Below, piece by piece: positions 36,961 to 49,290 of a DNA stretch of 64,000 nt. Under the pieces are notes generated by a model that searched no databases, had not been told where the DNA came from, and was given only the letters and a program-made list of their open reading frames with translations. The stretch comes from Blasia pusilla (taxonomy: Eukaryota > Marchantiophyta > Marchantiopsida > Blasiales), in contig CM114273.1 in NCBI GenBank assembly GCA_050084515.1, positions 2,728,001-2,792,000 on the forward strand, read 5' to 3'. The first letter of the stretch is position 1, and each line of letters starts with the position of its first letter. The translations under genes were made by a program, and so were the position numbers.

Positions 36961-38331
36961 AAGATGTATTTGTTTATCGGGTTGAGTAGGTGAGGTTTAA
37001 TCAAACAAAGTGTTTTCAACATTATCTCACATGCCCTAATTAAACTTAATTTGACTCTATTTTTTTTCATTCAAATATGGTATCTCTTGAGAACATAATC
37101 CCATCATTTGACTCAAATTTTCTATTTCTACCATTAATCTCAATAACTCTATTTACTTAACCTTTCCTTATTCTACTATTAATGCGAACTTGGTTTTTGG
37201 ACCATGTAAACTCCATGGAAGGGATAATTCCCTCAATTCATTCCTCTCTCTCTCTCTCCTTACTTTAACTGAATATTTAAAATTTAGACGACTTTACTAT
37301 AAAAGATGAGGTTTATGTCAAATGAATCAAATGACTTCCTGGCTCAAGTCATAGAAACAAGGCTCTTAGCTTTGTCAATGGTCTGCCCTATTATTACTTT
37401 GAGGTGGTTTTAACAAATTTCATAGATGAGGGAGAAATCCAATGACATAAACATTACAATTTGGAAAATCTAGTAGATCAAGAAAGCCATCAATCGAGTT
37501 GCCTATTCGTCTAAATTTTAAACCACGAAAGGCAAGAAGTTGAGAAGTTTGCCGGTTTGGGGACTGATCTGAAATCTTGAATGTAATCTGCAAACATTCA
37601 CCAGTTCTATGAACGTGGGATATGATCTGAGATCTGAGGGAACAGAAAGGGCATCCCTATAAACGTGAGATGAGCAAATTAGAATCTCAGCCAGACAATC
37701 CAATGAATTGGAACCTTTCGTGAAAATCTACTGAAAAATTGTGAACCCTCCTTGCGAAAGTTTCAGCAGTGCATACATAGAGAGAACGAACATGGAGAGA
37801 ATGAGTCTCTGTTGTTCAAGGTAAGTATAGGCCTTGAAAGTGATGATCCTTGTGATGCAGTTTCAACCAAGGCTTTCTCCTACAGCAAGAATTTGACTGC
37901 CCATCTCATCATCGGAACACCAACTGTAGACATTGAAGTCGAATCTGAGGATCTGAGCACATCCCACAGCCTGCATGTTTTCCACATCGCTCTCACATCT
38001 GCTTTGTCACTAGCTGAAATTCCCTGCAGGGAGTTGAATCCAACACTTTTGATCCTCGCAGATAATTAGTTGCAGGGCTCTAGAAGTAAACATGAGTGCC
38101 TTGTGCAGAAGCTCCACAGGAAATCAGACGGATGTACTCAATACATGTTGCGAAACTGAGCTAGCACAGATCCATTTCACTGCCTTCATCTCACTGGTCT
38201 GCAGCATTGTTGCTACGAAGAGGCTCATTTGTTAGGTGTCATGAACTGTCGCTTCATGACCAAGCCTGAACGTTGCAGGCTCATTTGTTAGGTGTGATTC
38301 TTAAGAGCCCTATCTCAATTGATAAGCTCAC
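36961..38331. other. Intergenic or intronic DNA, no gene assigned
   Basis: A TC run lies near 37241-37258. Two copies of AGGCTCATTTGTTAGGTGT occur at about 38219 and 38276. The plus frame 37752-38069 has no recognisable domain. This may be the downstream part of the minus-strand gene that begins at 41278, but I cannot show it. Confidence 0.35.
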
Positions 38332-38469
38332 AGTTCTGATTCCAAATTGTAGATCCAAATAAGAGTTGTTGACAACACCAGTAATCTTGGGCTCATATCT
38401 CAGGCCCTTTGTGAGAGAGTACAGGATGCCACAGTAGTGCAAAGGATGACCGATGTAGAGCTTGGCATC
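38332..38469 (-). other. Candidate 138-nt internal exon
   Basis: On the minus strand an uninterrupted frame of exactly 46 codons (beginning Asp-Ala-Lys-Leu-Tyr-Ile-Gly-His-Pro-Leu) is bounded by a TCTGTAG acceptor and a GTGAGC donor. It would be a phase-0 exon. A diverged copy of the same module starts after TTGCAG at 38692, 223 bp upstream, and reads Asp-Asp-Arg-Ile-Trp-Ile-Ser-Asn-Pro-Leu. I do not recognise the product. It could belong to the gene at 40373-41278, but phases do not prove it. Confidence 0.3.
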
Positions 38470-40372
38470 CTACAGACATAGAAACGACCAGAGTTGACCC
38501 ATCAAGGACGACAAAGGGTGGGGGGTGCACTGGTAGGAAGGGCAGGACTCTTGACAGGCGAATAAAAATAGGCAACAAGGATGCAGTGATGGGAGGCACC
38601 ACTGGGAGCTCATATCCAGGCCCATCTTTGAAGGTAGAACAGAATTCCAAACATTTCTTTCGTAAAGGATTGCTGATCCAGATTCTATCATCCTGCAACC
38701 TCAGCAATGATCAGACTAGACAGGACAGTCAGCAGCTTGGACAATGCAACAGTTTGAGGTCATGAAGCGACAGTTCATGGAAGGCAACATGTTAACGTAC
38801 TCAAGCTGGTCGGTCTTAGTAGAGATCATCTGACACACTTCAGTCTGATCACCACGGCCAAGACTCGGGAGAACTCTCCGGCCACTGAATGATTGCCGTT
38901 GTAAATGCTTTGGGTTGTCATAAGCTAAATCACATGGTCTTCCTGAATCATGCAGAATCTATCTGATGGCTCTTATCTGCTATCCTCACCAGTCAGTAGA
39001 TGTGCAAACTTGTGACGATTTACACTTTCAGTCATCTGAGATATTACTCACCTATTCAACACAAGTTTCTGGACCAAATTTTTGAAACCAGGACACACAT
39101 CATGACAACGAAGTCTTCTTTGCATACACATTGTTCGGTAGATTGTCCATCGGAAGACAAAACCATAATCGCTACTCACGAGCTTCAAGGCTTTCCAGAA
39201 AAAATGACATAGGAACTATGTCATTACTAATTCATTCAACCATAAAGAGAGATCTAACCTCTTTCCATAATTCTGAACAATCCATGTGCATTGTCTCCTC
39301 TTTACACAAAAAAGCCGACATGGTTGACTAAATTGCTACAACCTTTTGCCCAATTGCTTTGTATCACAATGATGACATCTATGTTTACAGAATGTACAGT
39401 AATCAGTCATCAGTCCTTCCTAAATACATGTTTCGTGAGTTCGAAAGTTTGTATGATACAACACTTAAAATTCCTAAGAACAAGGGCTGGCCCAGTAGAA
39501 CTTTGAAAGCTCAGCTCAGCTCAGTTCTTGTAAATATTAACAACCTGGAATAGCGCCTGCTCATATGTCGGTATCTTTCATGACACAATATCTCGAGTTG
39601 CAAAATCATCATAGAATGTCACGAATTGATCTACGGGATCTAGATACACTCCTTCATGTAGTAGATACAAGAGCGTCTTTGTAGATATTTCGTTCAAAAC
39701 TGGCACTCAATTTCCAGGCTCAACCTTCAGAGCTGAGCTTTCGATTGTTAGTCGAATTACTCTCTCAAGGGCCAATCTGTGTGTATTTTAAACTAACAGA
39801 ACCATCAGAAACCTCTGCACAGAACTTCACTGCTTCCTCAACTGAAGACTCTCAGGCTGGATCAGGGGCCCAATTCACAAGGGCAAGTCCTTCCCTGCTC
39901 CAGCGAATGCATATGAAGCGGGCGAGTATGGATGAAGTGAGCTACCCTTTGGCCAGAGATACATTTACAATGCCCATGATGGTAGCCCAGTAGAGCTCGC
40001 AGAACAAGTAATAGCTAGCTAGTGCAGGAACTATGCAACTTCAACTTCTTCTTCTGCACAAGCCATTCCAAATCTTCGTCACTGTCTCTCTACCTTCTCC
40101 ATCAAATGCATATGGGGGCGAGTATGAATGAAGGGAGATATCCTATGAAGCGAAAAATACGTTTCCAGTATCCCATGACGGTTACCCAGTAGAGCTTCGA
40201 GTACCGAATGGTTAGCAAGTCGAAGAAGCAGGCGATTATTCTCACTTCTGCTGCTGCAGCACATGCCATTAGATTTCTTCGCCCTCTCTCGACATTCCGG
40301 TCTAAGCGATGGTCACTTACAGATGTTCCAAAGTTGTCTCAGCAGAGCTCTAGATAAGTGCCAATCGCTCAC
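38470..40372. other. Probable intron or downstream region with an internal 185-bp duplication
   Basis: The interval 39890-40260 holds two diverged direct copies of about 185 bp, each with AATGCATATG..GGCGAGTATG..ATGAAG and TACCCAGTAGAGCT. A 22-nt segment at 38758-38779 is the exact reverse complement of 38240-38261. Short protein-like frames occur on both strands but are broken by stops. Confidence 0.45.
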
Positions 40373-41278
40373 TCACAGAAGGAACTTTCCAGCAGGATTG
40401 TCGATGAGGAAGTAAAGCAGAGCGAGATCTGCCACAAACCAGGACCAGGTGGGTGTGGGTCCTATCAAATAACGCCCTCTCCTTCTTGCTCTTCGGTTGT
40501 ACTCGTGCTTCTCACGATCTGAAGAAAACTCTCCAGGGGGCCATCGCAGCCCTCTCGCTAAATGGCTTGGCCGGGGATTTCGCCATGGCATCTTGTTCTC
40601 CCAAGAACTGTCTCGCAGCCCCAGAGCTCGCACCTTTCTCCACACGATGGCAGTAGTGCCGACGAATTTCCGAACATCGTCTAGGTCCACAAGGGGAATT
40701 GGAGTGGTCTTGGGCACTGCTCCTCTATCTGATCTCGACTCCATCACCTCAGGAGTCACCTCTGGTGCCAAATCGGTCTCTGGGCGGCCCAGCACTGGCA
40801 GCCCAACTGATCCTATGTCGAACACAGAAGTTGCACTCACTGTGAATGGATCGTGGTGGTGAGCAGCTGCAGTGCCATCTGATTCTTGAAGCGCTGCTGC
40901 TGACGCTGTAGAGCTCGAGGACGACGAGGTGCTGGAGCTGAGGCCGATTGAGGAGGATGATAGAATGGGTCTCCAAGTTCGGGGCCCAACATTGCTGCCC
41001 TTGCTCGTCGTCTTGAGGATCACTGCACTGGCATTTCCGAATGCCAGGGCGGGATCATCAGCAGCCATTGCGGAAGTTGGGGTGGATGATGAGGATGGTG
41101 GTCCATCTGCTGCTTCCGTGGCTGCATTTCCTGTCAAAATCTTAACATTTGCGACAAAGTTGGAGAGCGCTCGGCTCACATTTGCCGCCGACAATTCGAG
41201 GCTCCTGGCGAAGTTAGGGGTTCCACCCTGATTTGCCTGGCCGGAGGGATTCGAGCTCGTTTCTGGAGGCGAGGCCAT
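40373..41278 (-). CDS. Unrecognised Ser/Ala-rich protein with C-terminal hydrophobic segment, probably a first exon
   Basis: A 301-codon minus-strand frame starts at 41278 in a good plant context (GGCATGGCC, Met-Ala). About the first 170 residues are Ser/Ala/Pro-rich with long Ser runs. From about residue 195 the sequence becomes ordered: a PLVDLDDVRKFVGTTAIVW stretch, then a basic part rich in Arg, Trp and Pro with a RRARRRGRY block. The hydrophobic segment WFVADLALLYFLI near the end could cross a membrane. Three bases before the in-frame TGA, CTTCT/GTGAGT makes an excellent splice donor (exon end at 40377), so the stop may lie in an intron and the protein may continue to the left. GA-rich leader-like sequence precedes it. 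I do not recognise the family. An N-terminal plastid signal is possible but not evident. Confidence 0.6.
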   Translation of the reverse strand: MASPPETSSNPSGQANQGGTPNFARSLELSAANVSRALSNFVANVKILTGNAATEAADGPPSSSSTPTSAMAADDPALAFGNASAVILKTTSKGSNVGPRTWRPILSSSSIGLSSSTSSSSSSTASAAALQESDGTAAAHHHDPFTVSATSVFDIGSVGLPVLGRPETDLAPEVTPEVMESRSDRGAVPKTTPIPLVDLDDVRKFVGTTAIVWRKVRALGLRDSSWENKMPWRNPRPSHLARGLRWPPGEFSSDREKHEYNRRARRRGRYLIGPTPTWSWFVADLALLYFLIDNPAGKFLL

Positions 41279-42300
41279 GCCTCGCCGCTGCTACGTCTGA
41301 GCCCCCGGTGGAATTCGCCCTCGACTTCTGGAGTCTGCGCACCTGAAAGAAGCGCTTTCTTTGATCAATACGTTGTTTGAAAGAACGGAGCCTGAAGTGT
41401 CACACGCAATCTTGCCATCATAATGCTGCCAGAGATCTCAATTGTGCCGATTTCGTTTGGAGGAGGAGCGCAGCTTCCGCCACGATTGGCACATCCCAAT
41501 TCTTGGGCTTGGGAAATCGTTTTCGGGGCATTCGAATCGCCCTCATGCTCCTCCTCCTCCCACTCATTCTCTTCACCATCAGCATCAGCATCATTCTAGA
41601 TCCTGGTTGAAGCTGCGAACCAGTGCTGTTCCCAGAAGCCACAGGAGCAGAACAAAGCAGTACTTGCCCCACATCTTCCTGTGCTTCCAGTTCCCAGGCA
41701 GAAATCTGCCCCAGCAAATGCAACAACCGACCTATGCTTGCTCCCGCCAGTGGACAGCCGGGGAGCTATAGCAGACCTCTACTGCTGTCTCTCTCTCTTT
41801 CTCTCTCTTGGAACAGCGACTGAAACCAGCGACTGAAACCAGCGATTCTCCTGCCCAATCCCAAAACACCGACTACCGATCTCCTCTCCTGTTCTCTACT
41901 CTGCTGCGCTCGAATCTGCAGCACGAATCTTCCAGACCAACACACTCACGAAAAAAACCAAACACAAACACATGCAAACATACACACGCACACACACAGA
42001 GCCACACACTTCGAGGAATTGCCCACCCACAGACTAGAAGACCAAGTGCAGCACTGCCGATGCGCTCAGCCTCTGAATCTGATGAGGGGTGTCTCCCAAG
42101 GAACTGGAATTGGAACAGAAGTGAAGTCCACTGAGGCAGACAGCCACAAGGGCTTATAAGGGGCTGTGGCTCCATGACCGAATTGGGATTGGATGAAAGC
42201 ACCACATCTGCAGATGCAGATGGAGATGGAGATGGAGATGGGAGTGGAGAAACATGATGGATGGCTGGCTGGCGGGCTGGCCGGCCAGCTGCCTGGCAAG
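41279..42300 (-). promoter_or_regulatory. Leader/promoter region of the 41.3-kb gene
   Basis: On the minus strand this GC-richer stretch contains GA-rich runs (plus-strand CT repeats at about 41788-41810), as is common in plant leaders. It also has a short GCGACTGAAACCA duplication near 41816-41845, a CA run near 41945-42000, and ATGGAG repeats at about 42218-42245. Short frames here lack motifs. No TATA box could be fixed. Confidence 0.4.
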
Positions 42301-43474
42301 CATGTGGGACAGCTTCATTCAAGACGAGAACAAGCAGTCGATGCTGACTCACCTGGCAACAACAGTATCCCCCCCGTGTGGGCAGATTATCCCCTAATCT
42401 GCTCCGCTTCTTTTGTGGATGCTTGAATCTTTCGCCGACTCTCTCTCAAATTCTACAGCTGTTGATTAGCACGTTTCTCCTTTCGACCCCAAAGGTGGGC
42501 AGCCGTGAGCAGTCGTCAAAATTCTTCTTTCCTTCCTCCCCCATCTTCAGGGCGACCTTCCCTTGTTTTCTTGCTGCAGCTGCTCTCCCGATGCAGCCCG
42601 AACGAGAGCAGAAAGCGGGTGCAGCTGCATTAATTCTGTGGGCTCCTCCGACTTCAAATTAAGCTCGTTGCACCAGATGTTCGTTTCTGGGACGCAGCTG
42701 ACCTGAAGCTGTGGCTGATGGCGGTTGAGTGAGCCGAATGGACTGATAGAAACGGGCTCGAACGAACCGTGAATTGTGCCCAGCTTGCCCGCTGCTGGCT
42801 GCAATAGCGATCGGTTGATGGGCCACTTTCACCCGCCAGCAGTGGCAGTAGCTTCGGGCTGGGTGATGTGAAAGCTCGGGCATGCCGACATTAGAGGCCT
42901 TACTTTTTGCAGCCCACGAACGAGAGGGGGCTGCAAAATCGGAGGTTGTGGAGGTGGATGATGCTGGTGATGATGCTAATTCGGCTCATCCGCCTTTCGC
43001 TGGGGCAAGAAAGTAGGGTTTCTGTGGTTGTAGGGACATGGGGGCACTTTTAGGGCTGCTCCATCGTTTGTGGGGATGCTCGGGGTTTCTGGCGGATTGT
43101 GTGCCAGACTCTTTCAGACCTTTCCTGGTTGTGCTAGGGGGATATGGGGGCGTGGGGGGCGTGGTTGTTACTCTTTGCAATGGAGTCTGGAATTAATCCT
43201 TTTTTGGGGATGCGTCTTTCTATCTCCGAGGGGATTTCCTTTGTATGTTTTGCGCCTTTCTGCTCTTGTCCCAGCTGACGCCATTTCCAGATTTCGATTC
43301 CTATGGCAGCCACTGCAATAGAATGTGGATGGAGGCAGGGTGAGTTTGGCCGTGAAAAGATGTGACATACTGGGCCAGCCGGTTTCGAAGGTAGAGAGCC
43401 ACTCCCCCCACTTCACCAGGTGGGGTCAAGGTCGATTTGGTTGGATGCCAAGGCCAGACTCTGGGTTTGTTTCA
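42301..43474. other. Intergenic DNA
   Basis: Moderate GC, with several short open frames on both strands but none with a domain or signal. Confidence 0.4.
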
Positions 43475-44490
43475 CTGTAGGTTGTGAATGTGCAGCTGAT
43501 CCGCTCTTGCATGTGGATAGCCTGCTGCAGCATAGTGGTAGTGGACGGGCCAGCCATTCGTGAGTTTAGAAGGGGGTCTAGTTCCACATGGGAACGAGCT
43601 TACTTCGGTTTGGGCTGGTGCCAAGCTCAACCCACAACTGCAACTCCTGGGTTGTTTCGCAGGAGAATGTGCAGCAGCTCCGCTCTTGCATGTGGATAGA
43701 TAGCCAAAAGCAGAGTGATTTTGGCAGTGGGGTTGTGTAGTGCAATCACTGCTCCTAGCAGATGGGCCCAATCTGAGTTGGCTGGATGCCAAGCTTTCGA
43801 TTTCCAACCCCTTCACTTTGGAATGTGGGAATGGAGGCCCTGCCCCACACATGCAGCAAAGGCTTAGTTTTAGCCTTAGAATGGAGCTATGGCCCTTATA
43901 TTCATGAAACGATACCCCTGCCACACACGCAGCAGTACCATCTTGGTTCCAGCCTTCGAACGGATCTACTGCACATTCATTTCTTGCCGTGGAGCTCCTT
44001 ATCCATGCACGCAGTTCTGCCTTCGTCCTAGCCTCAGATTGGAGCTACTGCACATCCATTTCTGGAATGAAGCCTCTGCTACACACGTAGCAGAACTGAC
44101 TTGGCTCCAACCTTAGAATGGATCTACTGCACATTCATTTCGTGGCATGGGCCTCCTGCCATACATTTAGCACTACCTTGGATCTAGCCTCAGAGAATTG
44201 GAGTTTCATCTGCACGTTCAAGTTTGGGATGGCATTGGGCTCCTGCAACAAAAACGCAACACTCGTGTATTCCTGACCTGGAAATCTGAACCTCTACTAC
44301 TGTAGAATTACACACTCATTTTTGGAGTAGAGTTCCAGCCACAAACGCAATATAGACATGATTGTAGCCTGAGAATTCAGGCCTCTACTATGCACTCATT
44401 GTCGGAATGGAGCTGCTGCCACTAAAACAGCATTTCCCCAGTTAACCTCTAGCCTAAGACTGGAGGTAATGCACATTCATTTCTTGCCAT
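43475..44490. repeat. Diverged tandem array, main period about 80 bp
   Basis: The phrase GGAGCTACTGCACATTCATTTCTTG, followed by TGGAGCTCCTGCCACACACGCAGCA, recurs with changes at about 43967, 44046, 44126 and on to about 44480. At the left, GAATGTGCAGC..GCTCTTGCATGTGGATAG occurs twice (about 43485 and 43674), suggesting an older unit of about 190 bp. It is not coding in any one frame. Confidence 0.7.
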
Positions 44491-44895
44491 GTCTGGCTAC
44501 AAAGATGACGGACATAAACCGCTCGATGCGAAGGATCCCTTCCGACGCGATGCTATGCACTCAAACCTTCGGCAGCAAGTTCGGTTTCATGTCGATTGGA
44601 CGATTGCTTGGCCAGCATTTCAAGCAGTGTCTGTTTTTCACAATGAAATCCAAATCTGTCTGAGTACCAAAGCTTGGGCGTTCCTTCGTGGGTTTTGAGG
44701 ACCAGCCAACCCTTTTTTCTTTGGTCTTTCAGACGAGCCATCTCGGTTATTACTAAACTTGTGCCACTTTTTCTTGGGGTTTTGGAGACCAGTCGATGTC
44801 TTTTGGTTCCAAACTTGGGCGGTCTTTTAAGACCAGTCCATGATTTAAAACCATGATCATGATGTAAGAGAAGATGATTTAAGACTAGTCCATGA

Positions 44896-44926
44896 ATGGC
44901 AACTTCTGGATCCCAGAAGTTGCCAT
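44896..44926. repeat. Perfect 14-bp hairpin
   Basis: ATGGCAACTTCTGG and CCAGAAGTTGCCAT pair exactly around a 3-nt centre. About 20 bp further on, CATCTGATC and GATCAGATG (about 44933-44990) form a second, looser stem. Confidence 0.85.
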
Positions 44927-44989
44927 GGATTCCATCTGATCTAGTCAGCTTCTGCTTTTCATTTTTAAATCAAAAGCACATCAGATCAG

Positions 44990-45440
44990 ATGGAGAGCAG
45001 CATAAAAATAGGTCACAGCAGATCGAATAGGCAATTCCTGGAGCTAATTTTTGTACGGTGCTTTCAAATCAAAAGCGCCGATTAGATAAGATTGAGAACT
45101 GCATAAAAATAGGATCGCAATGGGTGAGAGTAGAAAATTCATGGAGCCAGTTTTTAGAATGGTGGCTTTCAGATCAAAACCGAGTGGGCAGCTCCTAGAG
45201 CTAGTTTTTGTACGGTGGTTTCTAAATCAAGAGCGCCGATTAGATAAGATCGAGAGCTGCATAAAAATAGGGTCGCCATAGATAGAGTAGAAAATCCATT
45301 GATCCAGTTTTCAGAATTGTGGCCTTCAGATCAAAACCGAGTAGGCAGTTCCTAGAGCTAGTTTTTATAATGGTAGTTTTAAAATCGAAACCACCGATTA
45401 GATAATATGAAGAGCTGTATAAAAATAGGTCGCTGCAGCT
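44990..45440. repeat. Tandem array, about three units of 110-160 bp
   Basis: GCATAAAAATAGG(G)TCGC recurs at about 44999, 45109, 45257 and 45417. CGATTAGATAAGAT..GAG and AGTTCCTAGAGCTAGTTTTT recur between them, showing a compound unit. Confidence 0.78.
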
Positions 45441-46106
45441 GCCATGGAGCAAGTGGTGAACGACCTAGTAACTACAACTGCTACAGCAACCTTCACGCAT
45501 TTCCAACCGTTATCGAAATGGGCTAATCTTAAGCTAGTTTCTTCACCAACCCGGACCTAAACGGGCTACAAGCTACCCTAGCTCTATGACTCGAAAGTTT
45601 TATCAGTAGTCGACGGGTTTTAACCTCCAGAAATTTTCTGGATTGTTTCTTGAAACAATACCAAGTAAACACCCAATTTTCTTCGCCATTTTTCCTTGAG
45701 AGTCAAATCGACCTCAATCATTCTCAGAGTAAGTATGGCAGCTTGAGAAGTTCCAAAACAACCGGCTGAAGCACCCACAAGGTTAGGTCAGGACAGCATC
45801 CGCTGACAGCCGTCACTCAACTGTTGATACAGTGACAAGAGACTGCAGCTGTAGCAACAATTGACCAGATTATGTTTTCTGAGTTTGAATGATGAGATCG
45901 GGGTCTTCAGGTTGTATCTCGACTGGCTGCATCGAGTAAGAGATGTGGTGTTAATACAACCGTTTGACGGGATATGGTGTCATCCACTCGGCGACGAGTC
46001 CAAGTTAAGATAGTTTATTAGCTTGGCTGCTAACTAGCTCACGAAAAATGGGACAGTACTTAGTCAGTGGTTTAAAAACGCTCCCGAGTCTGTAGCTCAT
46101 CACAGC
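45441..46106. other. Intergenic DNA
   Basis: No gene, RNA or clear repeat was seen. Confidence 0.45.
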
Positions 46107-46430
46107 AGTGACGTTGGGTTTGGATTTTTATAATCGCCATGGGGGCGGCGTCAGCTCTTTCTTTCTCTTTTGCTGTTGCAGTCATTGCATGTCAGAAGGA
46201 ATTTGCAGATATGCTGGGACTGGCCGTCCCAGCCACAGTGAAGCTGCTTCAGGATCGGCGGCTCCATCACACGAGTGAACACCGATTTTGATTTTTTATA
46301 AACATAGAACCGTGAGCTTTTTCGCTTTTTCTTTCTGCTTTGCTATGGCAGCCATTGCATGTGAGGAACCATATGGAAATATGCTTGGACTTCTCAACTA
46401 CAGTGAACATGATCTGCTAAGAACTATTAC
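46107..46430. repeat. Two-copy tandem duplication, about 165 bp
   Basis: GTCAGCTCTTTCTTTCTCTT..GCATTGCATGTCAG..ATATGCTGGGACT..CACAGTGAAG is followed by a diverged second copy starting near 46310 (GTGAGCTTTTTCGC..ATTGCATGTGAGG..ATATGCTTGGACT..TACAGTGAAC). Confidence 0.72.
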
Positions 46431-46974
46431 ATCCTCACCTCCATTGTTGGTGGAGGTGTGCAGATAGGCAACTCACCGTGTGGACCCGACTTATATCCAC
46501 AGATTCCTGTTGTTATAAAACACAGCACTCCGGTATTCCAGGCTCATTACGAGCTGCACGACAGTGCAAAATGAAAGCCCTTATCCCAACAGTGGTGTGT
46601 GCGCCTGTGAGCACACCTATTGAGTTCATGGAGTCACCAGTCCAAGCGGATGGTGTGGCCGGACAGTGGCAGCAATTGTGTGTGGAGAGCTCTGTTGGTC
46701 AATGTGGATTGGAATTTGAAGACTAGTATGGAAACCACAGCGAAGACCCACGAGGCAAAAATAGGCAGAGCTCGGGCTCTCCATGGTTTGGGCAGCCTCG
46801 GACGTGTCACCGATGTGCTAAAGTGGAAGGAGCCTTGAAATGTGGGCACTCACACCTCTGAATTCATTCTGATGCTGCCATTGTATAACGAAGATTTCGG
46901 TCTGCCAGCCTTGCACTGCTCACTCGTCAGCACTGGTCTCCCTTATCTGGTTGTACAGATCAAATGTGCAACTG

Positions 46975-47400
46975 CTGACCTTTGTTTACTATATCCTTCA
47001 GAGATCATGGCCACCAACATTCGGATACCTTTGTTTACGATATCCTTGGGACATCATGGCCTCCACCATTCCCATACTGTGCTCGCTGAATGTACTGTGC
47101 TTGTGACCTTGCGAACATCGACCCCTAGTCCTGCTTCGATGGTGCTCTAAACTGGTATGGCTGGAGAGGAAGGAGTTAATGAAGAAAGTACCATATGAGA
47201 GGAGAGTGTGATAGAGTGCTTACAGCTCGCTTGCCGGAGACAGACAGAGATGGAGAAATGAGAGAATGAGTAAAGTGGTTTATCGTCCATGGGGGTCCAA
47301 TGGGAATGGCCATGGGATTTTGATTCGCAAGCGAGTGAATGAAGTGATTTCTTGTGCATGGGGAGCCAATCGAGCCATGGGACTTGCATTTGCAGAGTGT
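46975..47400. repeat. Two small tandem duplications
   Basis: TTTGTTTAC(T/G)ATATCCTT followed by ATCATGGCC(A/T)CCA(A/C)CATTC is doubled at about 46983-47080 with a unit of about 50 bp. TCGTCCATGGGGGTCCAATGG and TTGTGCATGGGGAGCCAATCG mark a second doubling at about 47270-47400. Short frames across them have no motif. Confidence 0.65.
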
Positions 47401-48499
47401 GCAACAATTTGGACAACCAACGAGGTCCTTTGTTCCAGGTGATGCTCTCTAGCTTTCACACAGCTGTGTACAAATTCAACGATTAGACATTGGTTCTTCT
47501 CTTGCTAGACATGAAATCAGAGAGAAAGAGAGCGCTGAAGTCATCACTCCATCCGATGCAGGTTGAAGGTTTGCTCATCGGAAGATTCAACTTTTGGTGG
47601 ACGAGGTTCTGTAAACGAAGTGCAATGAAAGTGAGGGATGGATGGTGATGGTGGAGCGATTGTGTGCTCCCTCACCTCATGAGACTTTGCGTAAGGCTCT
47701 CGATCTCTCCCTTTCCACTGCTGCAGTGCACTACTTGCTACTTCTAGCATAGAAATCTGGATGAAGACGTGTGTAATGGGCTGGCTGCGATTCACCCTCC
47801 ATCCAAAGAAGAAGTAGCTAGGCTGTGGTCGCAATCTGTGGAGCTCATCTACCTCCAGAGTGTGTGCCTCATTTTCGAATGCTGCAATGACTCTCAAACC
47901 CAATAGTTGGTGTGATGCTTTGCTTCCTTCTCACGTTAATACTCATTCTCTTTCAGGCTAGCATCCAGAATTGCCATGTACTTTCTTGATGAACATATCC
48001 TTCTGTTCAGTGAGATCAAGTCCAGGTCAACAGCTCAAGAAAGCTGCTACCAACAGCAATTAGAACCACTCTAACCATCTCAGATATGGTAAAGCAGGAC
48101 GTCCAGACTGCAGCCGCCACAAAATTGGTACTCGTGTGCAACTCAAGGAAGTCTCAATTTGTGACTAAACTGCAAATTCTCCTATGGCATTTGGGAATCA
48201 CAAAACTGTCTCATCTGTAGTCTCAATACTAGGGAGTTAAGACAGTACATCTGGGAAATCATGGCACACGACGCACAACAAAGAAAGCTTTCAACATGCT
48301 CAGCAGCCAAAACCCATGCTCCATTTCGTACATGCAAACAGACCTCGTTGAAGAAGAACAATCCTTAGAAGTTAGAACTGCAATGCTATCACGAGGACTG
48401 AAGAAAAACTCCTTTCAAATGTAAAGTTTGGGTCACTGCTCAAAGTCATAGCTGCAATCTTTTCTGTCACAAGCTTAGGACAGAGCTCATGTGTTTGCA
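47401..48499. other. Intergenic DNA
   Basis: No supported gene. The minus frame 47544-47903 is open for 119 codons but shows no domain. Confidence 0.4.
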
Positions 48500-49290
48500 G
48501 TCCACGAGAGACCTTAGAAGCAACACCATAAAAGGGGCAGTGTTGAAGCTCGAACTAGACACATAGGGCAGTGACTCCATGCCAGACCTGACCTTAGCAG
48601 CAACACCACAAAGAAACCAGTTTTGAAGTTCGAAGTAGACACTACTGCCAGTCAAATGTGCAGCACATTTAACCTCCAAGAAGTCGAAGATAAAGCCAGC
48701 ATGAATAGAGAAGAGAGTGGAGAACCCATCAAATAACAAACAAAGGATCCAAAGGTCAACCAGATTCAGGCTCACAATCAGTCATGAAATGAAAAAGTTG
48801 AATCTGCAGATGAATTGACCTAAGGTTTAATCTGTAGTCGAACTAACTTCACCAACAACAAAAGCACCATCTGCTAAAGCCATGAAAACAAGGCTGTCTA
48901 ATAGAGGACCTCTAAGCCAAAGCATAACTATCATAATCTAACTTTTTGTGAAGTTCAAACTTCACACAAAAAAAAATGGTGGGCGATTTCAACCAGACCA
49001 GAGCAACAATATCATTCATAACCCCATTGAATTTGGAAGTAGACACCATGGGCAGTCAATCCACACCAAACAAGACCAGAAGAAAATACCCTAAATACCC
49101 CGGTTTTGAAGCTCCAAGTACTGGACATAAGTGGCAGTCAATCAGCAAGAAATCAGATCAAAACAACAATACCAGAAAGAACCCAATTTTGAGGTTGGAA
49201 CTAGACATTAGATACAATCAATCCACACCCAAATAGGGCGAAAGGCACAAAGCCCAAAGAAAGTAGTTTTGAATCTCCAAGTAGTTACAC
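48500..49290. repeat. Diverged tandem array, about 80-100 bp units
   Basis: The phrase AACACCACAAAGAAACCAGTTTTGAAG(T/C)TCGAAGTAGACAC, followed by GGCAGTCAATCCACACC, recurs with changes at about 48540, 48630, 49045, 49130 and 49205. An unrelated stretch from 48700 to 48980 separates two groups. The latter contains a near-perfect hairpin TTTTTGTGAAGTT/AACTTCACACAAAAA at about 48943-48972. Confidence 0.7.
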
